Part shown: piece after piece, positions 17,423 to 26,615 of the stretch
Layout: each line of letters begins with the position of its first letter
How positions within the stretch are numbered: position 1 is the first letter of the stretch
From: Cytophagales bacterium
GTDB lineage: Bacteria > Bacteroidota > Bacteroidia > Cytophagales > Bernardetiaceae
Direction: 5' to 3'
Assembly: GCA_013299045.1 (NCBI GenBank)
Contig: JAAFJX010000018.1
Coordinates: 20,822-84,821 of the forward strand
Length of the DNA stretch: 64,000 bases
Translations under genes and position numbers: made by a program
Notes under the pieces: generated by a model
Told to the model about the DNA's origin: nothing
Databases searched by the model: none
Seen by the model: the letters and a program-made list of their open reading frames with translations, nothing else

Positions 17423-18523
17423 TTAGCGAACTGTTTTTATCTTGGCTATTGATTCAATACGTTTCATTGCGTTCTGAATAGCCACTTCTTGTGCGTTGCG
17501 CTTTTCTGCAAAAGAGGTGTTCAGGATTTGCAGCGTGGCCTCATAAAGTCCTTCTGTTTTTTGCACTGCCCAGGCGCGGTCTAGCTTCTGGTATTCACGA
17601 TAAACATTGATAACACCACCCGCATTGATGAGAAAATCTGGTGCGTAGATGATACCGCGCTTCATGCACTCGTCGCCATGCTTTTTTTCGTCAAGTAATT
17701 GATTATTGGCACAACCAGCAATGATTTGTGCTTTGAGCACCGGGAGCGTTGTGTCATTGATAGTGGCACCAAGTGCACAGGGTGCATAAATATCCACGTC
17801 CAGCGCATAAATATCGTCAGGACGCACTACTTCCACTTTGTATTTGCTGGCTACTGCTTTGATGCGGTCTTCGTAAATATCTGTGATGTAAATTTTACAA
17901 TTTTCTTTGCTCAAATGTCCTATCAAGTGTTCACCAACGTTGCCCACACCTTGCAAAGATATTTTTTTGCCTTCAAGGCTGTCGCTCCCAAAGGCCTTTT
18001 GTGCAGCAGCCTTCATGCCCATATAAGTACCTAGCGCTGTAAAAGGCGAAGGGTCGCCACTGCCGCCCATGCTTTCTGGTTTGCCAGTAACGTGTTTGGT
18101 TTCCATGGCCATATACTCAATATCAGCGGTTTGCATACCCACGTCTTCAGCCGTTATGTATTTGCCGCTCAGGCTTTCAACAAACTTACCAAAACGGCGA
18201 AGCAAGGCTTCTGTTTTATCTTTTCGGGCATTGCCAATGATAACCGCCTTTCCACCACCCAGATTAAGGCCAGCCACTGCATTTTTAAAGGTCATGCCGC
18301 GTGAAAGCCGTAATACATCGCGCACGGCATCGGCCTCGTTGGTGTAAGACCACATGCGTGTTCCGCCCAAGGCAGGGCCTAAAACGGTGTTGTGGACACC
18401 AATTATTGCTTTGAGGCCTGTGTTGGCATCATGGCAAAATACCAACTGCTCATGCCCCATTTGCTCTAGTTGCTCAAAAACAGAGAGCTGGAGCGTATCT
18501 TGTCCTGATTTTAGTTCTACCAT
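17423..18523 (-). CDS. Leucine dehydrogenase (Glu/Leu/Phe/Val dehydrogenase family)
   Basis: NAD-dependent oxidative deamination of branched-chain amino acids to 2-oxo acids. The N-terminal catalytic domain has the LGPALGGTRMW segment and the catalytic-lysine motif LNLGGGKAVI (about residues 85-94), followed by TAEDVGM. The C-terminal Rossmann domain carries LQGVGNVGEHL and the CALGATIND region. The 366-residue length and the split of motifs match leucine dehydrogenase more than glutamate dehydrogenase. Single-gene unit with its own promoter and terminator. Confidence 0.93.
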   Translation of the reverse strand: MVELKSGQDTLQLSVFEQLEQMGHEQLVFCHDANTGLKAIIGVHNTVLGPALGGTRMWSYTNEADAVRDVLRLSRGMTFKNAVAGLNLGGGKAVIIGNARKDKTEALLRRFGKFVESLSGKYITAEDVGMQTADIEYMAMETKHVTGKPESMGGSGDPSPFTALGTYMGMKAAAQKAFGSDSLEGKKISLQGVGNVGEHLIGHLSKENCKIYITDIYEDRIKAVASKYKVEVVRPDDIYALDVDIYAPCALGATINDTTLPVLKAQIIAGCANNQLLDEKKHGDECMKRGIIYAPDFLINAGGVINVYREYQKLDRAWAVQKTEGLYEATLQILNTSFAEKRNAQEVAIQNAMKRIESIAKIKTVR

Positions 18524-18594
18524 TGGTCTTGGCTAGCACTTAATATTGATGAAATAAACAGAAAATATGATACTTTAATGCCGAAAATTCGTTG

Positions 18595-18602
18595 CAAAGA
18601 TA
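18595..18602 (-). promoter_or_regulatory. Putative -7 box for leucine dehydrogenase
   Basis: TATCTTTG on the minus strand matches TAnnTTTG. An ATTGTTTTC stretch about 16-20 bases upstream could serve as the -33 region. The expected transcript start is near 18589, some 65 bases before the ATG. Confidence 0.5.
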
Positions 18603-18711
18603 TAATTTATTAATTTAGAAAACAATCTCTGTTAAAATTCTGTGAAGTTGGCGTTCATGTAAGCCTATAAAAGCACCAAAGCAACTCGACAAAAATGTTT
18701 CAGGCTTATTT

Positions 18712-20781
18712 TTATACTTTTTTTGCCAAGTCTAGAACGAAAGCATACTCCAAAGCCACTTCGCGGAGTCGTGCAAAACGCCCGCTTGCGCCACCATGCC
18801 CCGCATCCATATTGGTATGTAGGAGCAGCATATTCTCATCGGTTTTGAGTTCACGGAGACGCGCCACCCACTTGGTGGGCTCCCAGTACTGTACTTGTGA
18901 GTCATGCAACCCAGATGTTACTAGCAAGTGTGGATAATTTTTGCGCTCTATGTTGTCGTAGGGCGAATAACTGAGCATATAGTCATAAAAGATTGGGTCT
19001 TCTGGATTACCCCACTCGTCGTACTCGTTGGTAGTAAGCGGAATAGAGTCGTCCAGCATGGTCGTAACTACATCAACAAAGGGAACGTGAGCCACAATGC
19101 CGCCGTAGGTGTTGCCGTACATATTGGCTACCGCACCCATCAAAAGCCCGCCAGCGCTGCCACCAACGGCATAAATTTGTCCTTGGGCTGTGTATCTTTC
19201 AGCAATAAGGTGTTGCGCCACCGCCTCAAAATCCGAAAAACTATTCTTTTTATTCAAAAGCCTGCCCTCGTCGTACCAAAAGCGCCCCATCTCCTCGCCT
19301 CCGCGTATGTGCGCAATGGCAAAAATGAAGCCTCTGTCTAGCAAGCTGAGCCGCGCTGAACTGAAATATGCGTCCATAGAATGGCCATAAGCACCGTAAG
19401 CATACAAATAAATTGGTTGTGGCTGCTGGCGGTCAGTATTTTTATTGTAAACAAGCGAAACAGGAATGCGTGTACCGTCTTTGGCTGTGGCATAAATGCG
19501 CTCGCTGGTATAATCTTCTGCCTTAAAAGTGCCTAAAACCTCTTGTTGCTTGAGCAAAACACGTTTCTTTTGGGTCATATCAAAAGCAAAAACCGAGCTT
19601 GGTGTGGTCAGAGAGCTATAGCCATAGCGCAGTTCTTGGGTATTGAAGTCTGGATTATAATGCAAATGAGCCGTGTAGGCTGGGTCGTCAAATTCTAAAT
19701 AGTAATCTTGCGCATTTTGTGGCATAATTCGGATATGCAAAAGGCCATTTTTGCGTTCTGTAACCACCAAAAAGTGTTTGAAAATATCTATATCTTCTAG
19801 CAGAACGTCCGAACGATGCGGAATGACCTCCTCCCATAAGTTACGGTTGGCAATATCAACCATTTTGCAGCGCATAAGCCTAAAGTTTTTGGCTTGCCAG
19901 TTGGTTGTGATGTAAAAGTACTCTTCAAAGTGGCTCACGCCGTATTCGTGGTCGCGCTCACGCGGGATACACACAAAAGGCTGAAAATCGGCAACATTAG
20001 TTTGTGTAGGAATCAAGCGCACTTCCGTTGTAGTGGTGCTACTTAGGATAATGCCCAAAAACGCCTTTGATTTGCTACGGTAAATACCCGTGTAAAAACT
20101 CTCATCATCTTCTTCGTACACGAGCGTATCCTGTGCAGCCGTTTGGCCTAGGCCATGTCTAAAAATCTGAAAGGAGCGCAGCGTTTCAGGGTCTTTGCGA
20201 ACATAAAACAGCGTTTGGTTGTCATGTGCCCACTCAAAAGAGTCGCCTTCTACGCCCTCTATGGCTTCGGTTAGCACCTCGTTTGTGAGCAAATTCTTGA
20301 AACGCACGGTGTAAATTCTGCGCCCTATGGTATCTTCTGCAAAGGCTATCCAGTTGTGGTCATCAGAAATGGCTATGCCGCCGCAATGGTAATAGCCATG
20401 CCCTTTTGCTCGCTCATTGAGGTTGAGAACAATCTGCTCTGGAGCAACCATTGTGTCTTTTTTACGCGCATGAATAGCATACTCTGCACCTACTTCATAG
20501 CGCTGATAGTACCAAAAATTGTCCAGCTTGTACGGAACAGACTCGTCTTGTTCTTTAATTCTGGCTTTAATTTCTAGAAAAAGGGTCTCTTTAAAGTCTT
20601 TCAAATGCGCCATTTTTGATTCAGTATAGGCATTTTCAGCTTCCAAATAGGCTATGACTTCAGGGTTTTCGCGCTCTCTTAACCAATAAAAATGGTCTTG
20701 ACGGCTGTGGCCGTGTGGTGCTTGAACTTCAAAAGGCTTCTTGGCAACTTGTGGTGGCAGTAATTTTTGAGTAACTGTCAT
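18712..20781 (-). CDS. ptrB: Oligopeptidase B, S9 family serine peptidase
   Basis: Cleaves short peptides after basic residues. The N-terminal seven-bladed beta-propeller spans roughly residues 60-400. The C-terminal alpha/beta-hydrolase domain starts near YASERIYATAKDGTRIPVSLVY and contains the nucleophile motif GGSAGG (Ser about 542). The aspartate is in LHDSQVQYW (Asp about 627) and the histidine in DAGHGGASGR (His about 662). All three catalytic residues are present. There is no signal peptide, so it is cytoplasmic or periplasm-exposed only by other means. Length 689 is normal. rimO lies 66 bases upstream on the same strand. Confidence 0.93.
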   Translation of the reverse strand: MTVTQKLLPPQVAKKPFEVQAPHGHSRQDHFYWLRERENPEVIAYLEAENAYTESKMAHLKDFKETLFLEIKARIKEQDESVPYKLDNFWYYQRYEVGAEYAIHARKKDTMVAPEQIVLNLNERAKGHGYYHCGGIAISDDHNWIAFAEDTIGRRIYTVRFKNLLTNEVLTEAIEGVEGDSFEWAHDNQTLFYVRKDPETLRSFQIFRHGLGQTAAQDTLVYEEDDESFYTGIYRSKSKAFLGIILSSTTTTEVRLIPTQTNVADFQPFVCIPRERDHEYGVSHFEEYFYITTNWQAKNFRLMRCKMVDIANRNLWEEVIPHRSDVLLEDIDIFKHFLVVTERKNGLLHIRIMPQNAQDYYLEFDDPAYTAHLHYNPDFNTQELRYGYSSLTTPSSVFAFDMTQKKRVLLKQQEVLGTFKAEDYTSERIYATAKDGTRIPVSLVYNKNTDRQQPQPIYLYAYGAYGHSMDAYFSSARLSLLDRGFIFAIAHIRGGEEMGRFWYDEGRLLNKKNSFSDFEAVAQHLIAERYTAQGQIYAVGGSAGGLLMGAVANMYGNTYGGIVAHVPFVDVVTTMLDDSIPLTTNEYDEWGNPEDPIFYDYMLSYSPYDNIERKNYPHLLVTSGLHDSQVQYWEPTKWVARLRELKTDENMLLLHTNMDAGHGGASGRFARLREVALEYAFVLDLAKKV

Positions 20782-20847
20782 ATTTTTTTATTTTCTGAGC
20801 AAATCTATAAAATTCAAACGTTTATTTTGAGGCTTTTAAGTTGTATT

Positions 20848-22155
20848 TTAACACAAATCTCCATACAAATCAAAAGCTTGCACTTCCTTAATTTTCACTT
20901 GCGCGAAGTCGCCCAGACGCACATAATTCTCTGCTGAGACAAGGACTTCGTTGTCCACTTCGGGTGAGTCTGCCTCGGTACGGCCTATCCAAAAACCGCT
21001 TTCTTTGCGGTCAAAAAGCACAGAATAAATCTTGCCTACCTTGCTTTGATTAATAACCAATGAAATATTTTCTTGCAAGCTCATGATGTCGGCAGCGCGT
21101 TCTTGCTTCACTTCTTCGGGCACGTTGTCTGGCATTGTAAAGGCGTGTGTGTTTTCCTCGTGTGAATAAGTAAAGACCCCTAGTCGGTCAAAACGCATTT
21201 TTTCAACAAATCGGAGCGTTTCCTCATGGTCTGCTTCGCTTTCGTTGGGGTGGCCTGCAATGAGCGTAGTACGGAGCGCTATACTAGGAATTTCCTGCCT
21301 GATGGTTTCTATGAGCGCCTCTGTTTTGGCGCGGGTAATACCGCGGCGCATAGCCTTGAGCATGGCATTAGAGCCTGTTTGGAGCGGAATATCCAGATAA
21401 TTGCAAATATTTGAGCGCTCGCGTATAATGGGTAAAATTTCGAATGGAAAACTGGCGGGGTAAGCGTAGTGTAGACGTATCCAAGCCAAGCCCTCTAAGT
21501 CCGAAAGGCGCAAAAGCAAATCGGCGAGTTGCCTTTTTCTGTAAATATCTATGCCGTAATAAGTGAGGTCTTGGGCAATTAAAATGATTTCCTTTACGCC
21601 ATTTTTAACAAGATTCTGAGCTTCCAAAACAATCTGCTCCATGGGCTTAGAAACGTGTTTGCCACGCATCAGCGGAATGGCGCAAAAGGAGCATGGACGG
21701 TCGCAGCCCTCACTAATTTTGAGGTAAGCGTAGTGCTTGCTTGTGGTGGTAAGGCGCTCTCCTAGTAAGTCGTGTCGGTAAGTGGCTTTAAAACGTTTGA
21801 GCAAAGCGGGGAGCTCCATGGTGCCAAACCAAGCATCAACTTCGGGAATTTCTAGGGCTAGTTCGTCCTTGTAGCGCTGCGAAAGGCAACCCGTAACATA
21901 TAATTTTTTGATTTGCCCGCTGGTTTTGGCATCAGCGTAGCGCAGAATGGTATCGATAGACTCTTGCTTGGCTTTTTCTACAAAACCACACGTGTTGATA
22001 ACTATGACGTTGGCATCGTCATTTGTAGCTTCATGGGTGGCCGCTACGTTATTGCCTTTCAGTTGCGTCAGCAAGACTTCCGAGTCCACCAAGTTTTTGG
22101 AGCAGCCCAGCGTTACGATATTGACTTTGGTGGGGTTCTTCCCTTTTGTTTTCAT
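20848..22155 (-). CDS. rimO: Ribosomal protein S12 methylthiotransferase RimO
   Basis: Radical-SAM enzyme that adds a methylthio group to an aspartate of ribosomal protein S12. The N-terminal UPF0004 domain begins VNIVTLGCSKNLVDSEVLLTQL, with cysteines for the first Fe-S cluster. The radical-SAM motif is EGCDRPCSFCAIP (CxxxCxxC), followed by MRGKHVSKP. A TRAM domain ends the protein (GEVLVS-like NEVLVSAENYVRLGDFAQVKI). The frame is open to 22224, but I chose the ATG at 22155 (MKTKGKNPTKVN), since the extra 23 residues are low-complexity and family members start here. This gives 435 residues, the usual length. Confidence 0.93.
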   Translation of the reverse strand: MKTKGKNPTKVNIVTLGCSKNLVDSEVLLTQLKGNNVAATHEATNDDANVIVINTCGFVEKAKQESIDTILRYADAKTSGQIKKLYVTGCLSQRYKDELALEIPEVDAWFGTMELPALLKRFKATYRHDLLGERLTTTSKHYAYLKISEGCDRPCSFCAIPLMRGKHVSKPMEQIVLEAQNLVKNGVKEIILIAQDLTYYGIDIYRKRQLADLLLRLSDLEGLAWIRLHYAYPASFPFEILPIIRERSNICNYLDIPLQTGSNAMLKAMRRGITRAKTEALIETIRQEIPSIALRTTLIAGHPNESEADHEETLRFVEKMRFDRLGVFTYSHEENTHAFTMPDNVPEEVKQERAADIMSLQENISLVINQSKVGKIYSVLFDRKESGFWIGRTEADSPEVDNEVLVSAENYVRLGDFAQVKIKEVQAFDLYGDLC

Positions 22156-22302
22156 GGCCGAAAGACGATTTGGCTTTTGTTTTGTAGTGCCCAAATCCAG
22201 ATTAGGGGGCATCAATGCACGCACAAAAGTAATCTTTTTTTGGCTTAAAAAAATGTGATGACTGCATATTTATTCCCTTTTATGCACTATTCATCGGTCA
22301 AT

Positions 22303-23607
22303 TCAAGCAATGTAGGCTGTCTGTTTATTGAACACTGCCAAGACGCATCCTCTGAGTACACAGCCTAGAAGTGGGCTATTCTGAGACCGTGAAAGGTTAT
22401 TTTTGTGTGTCCACTCCCAAGTTTTGCTGGGGTCAAAAACAGTCAGGTTAGCTAATTCGCCTACACGAATATCTATGGATTTTAGACCCATGGCTAGGCG
22501 GGCACGGTGTGTAAAAGCCGCTAGAAGTACCTCCAACGGAAGCCGCGGATAGGCAGCCATCGCCATAGAAAAGGAGGTTTGTGCAGCAATCATACCGAAG
22601 TGTGCCAAATCAAATTCTAAATCTTTGCTTTCAGGGTCTTGCGGTTTATGAAAGCTAGCAATAGCATCAATAGTACCATCTTTTAGCCCTTCAATGAGTA
22701 TATTTTGGTCGGCCAGTGGGCGCAAGGGTGGTTTTACCTTTAAATTGGTGTCATAACCGCGCATAGCCTCATGCGTAAACATGAGCATATAAGCTGGTAT
22801 AGAACAGGTTACTTTAAGTCCTTCTTTTTTTGCCTGACGAATAAGCGCTACCGCTGCTGCTGTTGATATACCAGCAAAATGTAGTTGGCCGCCACTTTCT
22901 CTGAGAATGGCTAAGTCCCTCAGAATCATGGCCTCTTCTGCCAATGCGGGAAGCCCTTTAAGCCCCAGTGAGGTAGATACATCACCCTCGTGCATTTGGC
23001 CATTCTCGGCTAGTTCACTGTATTCTGGTATTTGAATGATTCTGCCACCAAAACCGCTCACATAGCGCAGGCCTTTTTGCAACAAAAGGGCATTTCTAAT
23101 GGGCTTAGAGCCGTCTGTAAAGGCCAATGCACCCTGTTCGTGCATATCTAAAAGCTCTGCAAGCTGTTTTCCTTCGAGTTGTTTTGACAGTGCACCCGTT
23201 GGCAACCAATCCACCAAGGGACTTGGATATTGCTTCATATATTGCACTTGCATTGCTGTTTGCACGATGGGCTGCGTGTTGGGCATCAGTACAAGTTGGG
23301 TAAAGCCACCAGCCATTGCCGCTATACCCAAAGACTCAAAGGTTTCGGTATGTTCTGAACCTGGCGCACCACCAAATGCGTGTGTATCTAAAAAACCTGC
23401 CGAAGCACACAAGTTAGCGCTTTCAATGACAAGCGTTTGGCTGTTTGGCACAATGGAATGAGGTGTTTCTATTGACTTAATTACACCCGCTTCTATCAAT
23501 ACATCATAACGCAACTCACCAAAAAGCCCGTCTGGCGAAAAAATACGTACATTTTTAAGAAGAACACATTTTTTATCACCATTAACCAAAGATTTATAAC
23601 TCCTCAT
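22303..23607 (-). CDS. Dihydroorotase homologue lacking metal ligands (PyrC/PyrX-like)
   Basis: Amidohydrolase-fold protein aligned end to end with type I dihydroorotase of pyrimidine synthesis, but probably not catalytic. The canonical DxHxHxR metal and substrate motif reads DTHAFGG (residues 74-80), so the second His is Phe and the Arg is Gly. The later His pair is missing (QLHFAGIST, CSIPAYML), and the DH motif reads ASFHKPQ. AMAGGFTQLVLMPNTQP and the GLKDGTIDAIAS region are kept, so the fold should be intact. Such inactive paralogues (PyrX, PyrC') can support aspartate transcarbamoylase structurally. That role here is inference. No other pyr gene is nearby. Confidence 0.85.
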   Translation of the reverse strand: MRSYKSLVNGDKKCVLLKNVRIFSPDGLFGELRYDVLIEAGVIKSIETPHSIVPNSQTLVIESANLCASAGFLDTHAFGGAPGSEHTETFESLGIAAMAGGFTQLVLMPNTQPIVQTAMQVQYMKQYPSPLVDWLPTGALSKQLEGKQLAELLDMHEQGALAFTDGSKPIRNALLLQKGLRYVSGFGGRIIQIPEYSELAENGQMHEGDVSTSLGLKGLPALAEEAMILRDLAILRESGGQLHFAGISTAAAVALIRQAKKEGLKVTCSIPAYMLMFTHEAMRGYDTNLKVKPPLRPLADQNILIEGLKDGTIDAIASFHKPQDPESKDLEFDLAHFGMIAAQTSFSMAMAAYPRLPLEVLLAAFTHRARLAMGLKSIDIRVGELANLTVFDPSKTWEWTHKNNLSRSQNSPLLGCVLRGCVLAVFNKQTAYIA

Positions 23608-23923
23608 GTAGCAGATATTTTTAACGGTGCAAATTTAATTAAAATTCTTATAAACTAGCGCTCCTTTATACCCATAAAAATCAAAGCTCATGCACTCAAT
23701 AATCTTGTCTAGCGGTTTAATCATAAGCCCTTTTAAAAAGGCAAGTATGTGAGATATGGCGGAGTGCTGCCTGCGTGTGCCTAGTTCATAAGGCCATGCT
23801 ATTCTCAATGCGTTCTTGGCGCGTCCCAGTTAATTTTGGCACAGAGCTCTAAAAAGGCTTATGATTTTTTGTACTTTTGAACTCATTTTAGTTTCTTTGA
23901 GGAAAACTAAAACGTCCAGTCGT
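23608..23923. other. Non-coding region, 316 bases
   Basis: Divergent spacer between the dihydroorotase homologue and the hydrolase. Apart from the -7 box at 23872 and a small palindrome (GCCCTTTTAAAAAGGC near 23729), I see nothing. An in-frame ATG at 23861 precedes that -7 box and is therefore unlikely to be the hydrolase start. Confidence 0.4.
23872..23879 (+). promoter_or_regulatory. Putative -7 box for the alpha/beta hydrolase
   Basis: TACTTTTG matches TAnnTTTG, but no good -33 box is seen. With a start near 23885 the transcript would begin about 39 bases before the ATG at 23924, which supports that start over 23861. Confidence 0.4.
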
Positions 23924-24622
23924 ATGACAAGTATGCTATTCTTACATGGCGCAACTGGCTCTGCAAAGCAGATGCAAGATTTTCAAAATATACTGGGAAC
24001 GCGCGTTACCCAGAGTTACTGCATAGATTTTAGCGGGCATGGTGCATCAGAAAGCATAGACGAGTTTTCTTTCACTCGTTTTGTTCACGATATAAAAGTT
24101 GCTCTGGATACTCACAAAATAGAAAAAGCTGTTTTGGTTGGTTACAGCATGGGTGGCTATGCGGCAATTTGTGCAGCTATGGAAATGCCAGAACGTATCG
24201 AAGCGGTTGTCTGTTATAACACCAAATTTTTGTGGACAGAGGCTACTGCTGAAAGGCAGTGTAGAATGCTTGTTGCAGAAAAGATTAAAGAAAAAGTGCC
24301 AAAGTGGGCAAGCGCTTTGCAAAAGGAACACGGCGATAAGTGGGAAAGCGTCTTAGAAAAAACCGCTGCCATGCTTCGTAAGAATGCCTTGCAGAATTGG
24401 CTCTCCTTAGAGACACTAAAAACGGTGAGTTGCCCAGTTTTGGTAGGTGTAGGCGACCGCGATACGACTGCCGAAACAGCCGAAAACTTGTTAGTTGCGC
24501 AAACAATTCCCAAAGGGCAGTTTTTTGCTTTGCCAAATGCCTCACACGACCTCCGTGATGCGAATTTAGAGGTTATAGAACTACTCGTTGAGCGGTTTCT
24601 GGCGCTGCATAACATTTTATGA
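23924..24622 (+). CDS. Alpha/beta-fold hydrolase
   Basis: Small serine hydrolase of the MenH/BioH-like group with unknown substrate. From the ATG at 23924 the protein begins MTSMLFLHGATGSAKQ, with the oxyanion-hole HG motif. The nucleophile elbow is GYSMGGYAA (Ser about 75), the acid is in VGVGDRDTTAE and the histidine in PNASHDLRD. Length is 232 residues from this start; the longer frame from 23861 adds 21 residues without hydrolase character. No pathway neighbours reveal the substrate. Confidence 0.85.
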   Translation: MTSMLFLHGATGSAKQMQDFQNILGTRVTQSYCIDFSGHGASESIDEFSFTRFVHDIKVALDTHKIEKAVLVGYSMGGYAAICAAMEMPERIEAVVCYNTKFLWTEATAERQCRMLVAEKIKEKVPKWASALQKEHGDKWESVLEKTAAMLRKNALQNWLSLETLKTVSCPVLVGVGDRDTTAETAENLLVAQTIPKGQFFALPNASHDLRDANLEVIELLVERFLALHNIL

Positions 24623-24703
24623 ATTTCATAAAACCTTTGTTGCTTAATTGTAGTTTAAAAATAAGATTTTAGTTGTAAAAAATTGATTTTAAAACTTAAA
24701 GAT

Positions 24704-25213
24704 ATGTTACGTTCTGCTTATACTTTGTTTTTTTTGTTCGCTTTTGCTTCCTTTTTGAGCGGTTGCGAAGACATAACCAATTCAAATAGCTCTAACACGC
24801 CTTTGCGGGTTGGTGAAATTATGGGCGATATTAATCGTGTTCAGTATCGCTTCACTAGCAAGGGACGCTTAACTGATGATGCAACCAACTCCTATACACC
24901 CGCTGCTCGTTTTATCAATATGTATCGTGAACTGCCTTCGGGCACTTATGGGACTATTGTTTTGCGACTTGCAGATATTAATCTTGATGATTTGACGCTG
25001 CCACATACGCCTACGAAAGTGAAGGTAACTTATTCACCTCGCCCGAATGAACCTTATGAAGCTGCTGATTCGGGGGTAACTATGCAAATTACCTCAAAAG
25101 ATGGAGATATTCTTAAAGGCGTTTTCAGTTGTAACTTGAAAGCCAAAGGGAGCACTTCTACCGCTTATGAGCTAAGAAACGGCGAATTTGCGATTCAACT
25201 TATCCGAAATTAG
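24704..25213 (+). CDS. Hypothetical lipoprotein
   Basis: I do not recognise this protein. It starts with a clear lipoprotein signal peptide (MLRSAYTLFFLFAFASFLSGC, lipobox LSGC) and continues with a ~145-residue domain rich in beta-forming residues, predicted to sit in the periplasm or on the outer membrane. The frame is open from a TTG at 24683, but the ATG at 24704 gives the better signal peptide. It precedes the DUF5777/YceI pair by 420 bases on the same strand; whether it belongs functionally with them is unknown. Confidence 0.75.
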   Translation: MLRSAYTLFFLFAFASFLSGCEDITNSNSSNTPLRVGEIMGDINRVQYRFTSKGRLTDDATNSYTPAARFINMYRELPSGTYGTIVLRLADINLDDLTLPHTPTKVKVTYSPRPNEPYEAADSGVTMQITSKDGDILKGVFSCNLKAKGSTSTAYELRNGEFAIQLIRN

Positions 25214-25634
25214 ATTCTGTTCTATTAAATCTTGGGCGCAAGGTGCGATTTTGCGCATAAAACTGACAAAATATGGCTTTACTCTCAACGTTTTGCCTAA
25301 GGGAATCAAGAGACAAATGCCTCTGGTCGTAATAGCCCAAGCGGCGATTTGCCTGTGTGTTTGAACATATCCTTTGTGCCTTTGGGTTTTCCTTGCTCAA
25401 AAAGACCGATGGCACAATCAATACACGTTAAAGGGACATGATTGCGCAACTTATTCCTAAAAACACAAATTAATTGATTGTACTCTATTGAATTGTCTGT
25501 TCTTAGGCGCTAAGCAGTTTTCTTTGCACGAATTCTAGGCCAGCTATGTTTTTTTACTTGTATTTTATTTTATTTTTTCCTTTATTGGCTCACTAAGTCA
25601 GTACATTTTCTTACATTTTTAAAAGGTTCTGTTC
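25214..25634. other. Non-coding region, 421 bases
   Basis: No convincing gene. A 73-codon minus-strand frame (25200-25421) overlaps the end of the lipoprotein gene and resembles nothing I know. The last 100 bases before 25635 are T-rich and probably contain the promoter of the DUF5777 gene, but no clear TAnnTTTG is seen. Confidence 0.4.
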
Positions 25635-26573
25635 ATGAATTGTTTGAAAATCAATATTTTAGTTGTTCTTTTTGTTTGTTCTATAAGATTGGTGCAAGCG
25701 CAAACAGCTGAAGACAGCCTGCTGAATAGTTTGCAGTCTTCAACGGAAAGCACGGAGCGTGTTCGTTATACTTTCAAATCAACACGTATTATTAATTTGC
25801 ACTCTAACGAAATGGCAGGGGTGGGGGCGCTTGTATTTCGTATTGCACACCGCTTTAGTGACGTGAGTGGTGGCCTTTATGACTTGTTTGGCCTTGATGG
25901 TGCAAATATTCGTTTTGCTTTAGAGTATGGCATTTCAGATAGAATCATGGTTGGTTTGGGGCGCAACAATTTTTTAAAAACAGGCGACGCACTTGTTAAA
26001 GTAGCACTATTACGACAAACCAAAGGGGAAAGAAATTTTCCTTTCTCGGCCACTTTTGTCAGCACCACCGCATTGATAACGCAGAAAGCCTCCGACCCTA
26101 CACGAAAACTGAGCCTCGCCAACCGTTTTTCTTACACCAACCAGCTCGTATTAGCGCGTAAGTTCAGTGAAGGCTTTTCTTTTGCCCTTGTTCCTTCGTG
26201 GGTACACGAAAATACTGTTCCGTTGGCAAGCGATATCAACGATATTTTTGCATTGGGAATGGGCGGGCGAATCAAATTGAACAAACGTGTCTCTTTGAAT
26301 GGTGAATACATCTTCCGTATGCCGTCAGAAGCTGCTAATATTCAATACTATGCGAATAGTTTTTCTTTGGGTTTTGACATTGAAACTGGCGGCCACGTCT
26401 TTCAGCTTCACTTCACCAACTCTGCTGGCATGACAGAAAACCGCTTTATTGCCTTTACAGACTCGCGCTGGTTTGGCCCCAAAGATGTTACAGTCAATGG
26501 GCTTACACAGAATTTGCAGCAGAATATCTTTTTTGGTTTCAACATAACCCGCGATTTTGCGTTAAGAAGATAA
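25635..26573 (+). CDS. DUF5777 family beta-barrel protein
   Basis: Exported outer-membrane barrel-like protein of Bacteroidota, function unknown. The signal peptide ends after about VQAQ (residue 23). The conserved opening VRYTFKSTRIINLHSNEMAGVGALVFRIAHRFSD and the segment YDLFGLDGANIRFALEYGISDRIMVGLGR are family hallmarks. The tail ends in aromatic, alternating strands (NIFFGFNITRDFALRR). In this phylum such genes typically sit beside a YceI gene, as here (42 bases apart, same strand), which suggests a joint role in lipid, isoprenoid or redox-carrier handling; that is inference. Confidence 0.85.
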   Translation: MNCLKINILVVLFVCSIRLVQAQTAEDSLLNSLQSSTESTERVRYTFKSTRIINLHSNEMAGVGALVFRIAHRFSDVSGGLYDLFGLDGANIRFALEYGISDRIMVGLGRNNFLKTGDALVKVALLRQTKGERNFPFSATFVSTTALITQKASDPTRKLSLANRFSYTNQLVLARKFSEGFSFALVPSWVHENTVPLASDINDIFALGMGGRIKLNKRVSLNGEYIFRMPSEAANIQYYANSFSLGFDIETGGHVFQLHFTNSAGMTENRFIAFTDSRWFGPKDVTVNGLTQNLQQNIFFGFNITRDFALRR

Positions 26574-26615
26574 GTTGTTATGAATTTCTTTCCTCTTTTA
26601 AACTTTTAATCAGAT

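Noticed and set aside
22156..22224. Longer RimO start at 22224
   Set aside because: The extra 23 residues are low-complexity and outside the conserved family start; the ATG at 22155 is better.
25200..25421. 73-codon minus-strand frame between the lipoprotein and DUF5777 genes
   Set aside because: No recognisable family, overlaps the lipoprotein gene end, no promoter or ribosome-binding signal.
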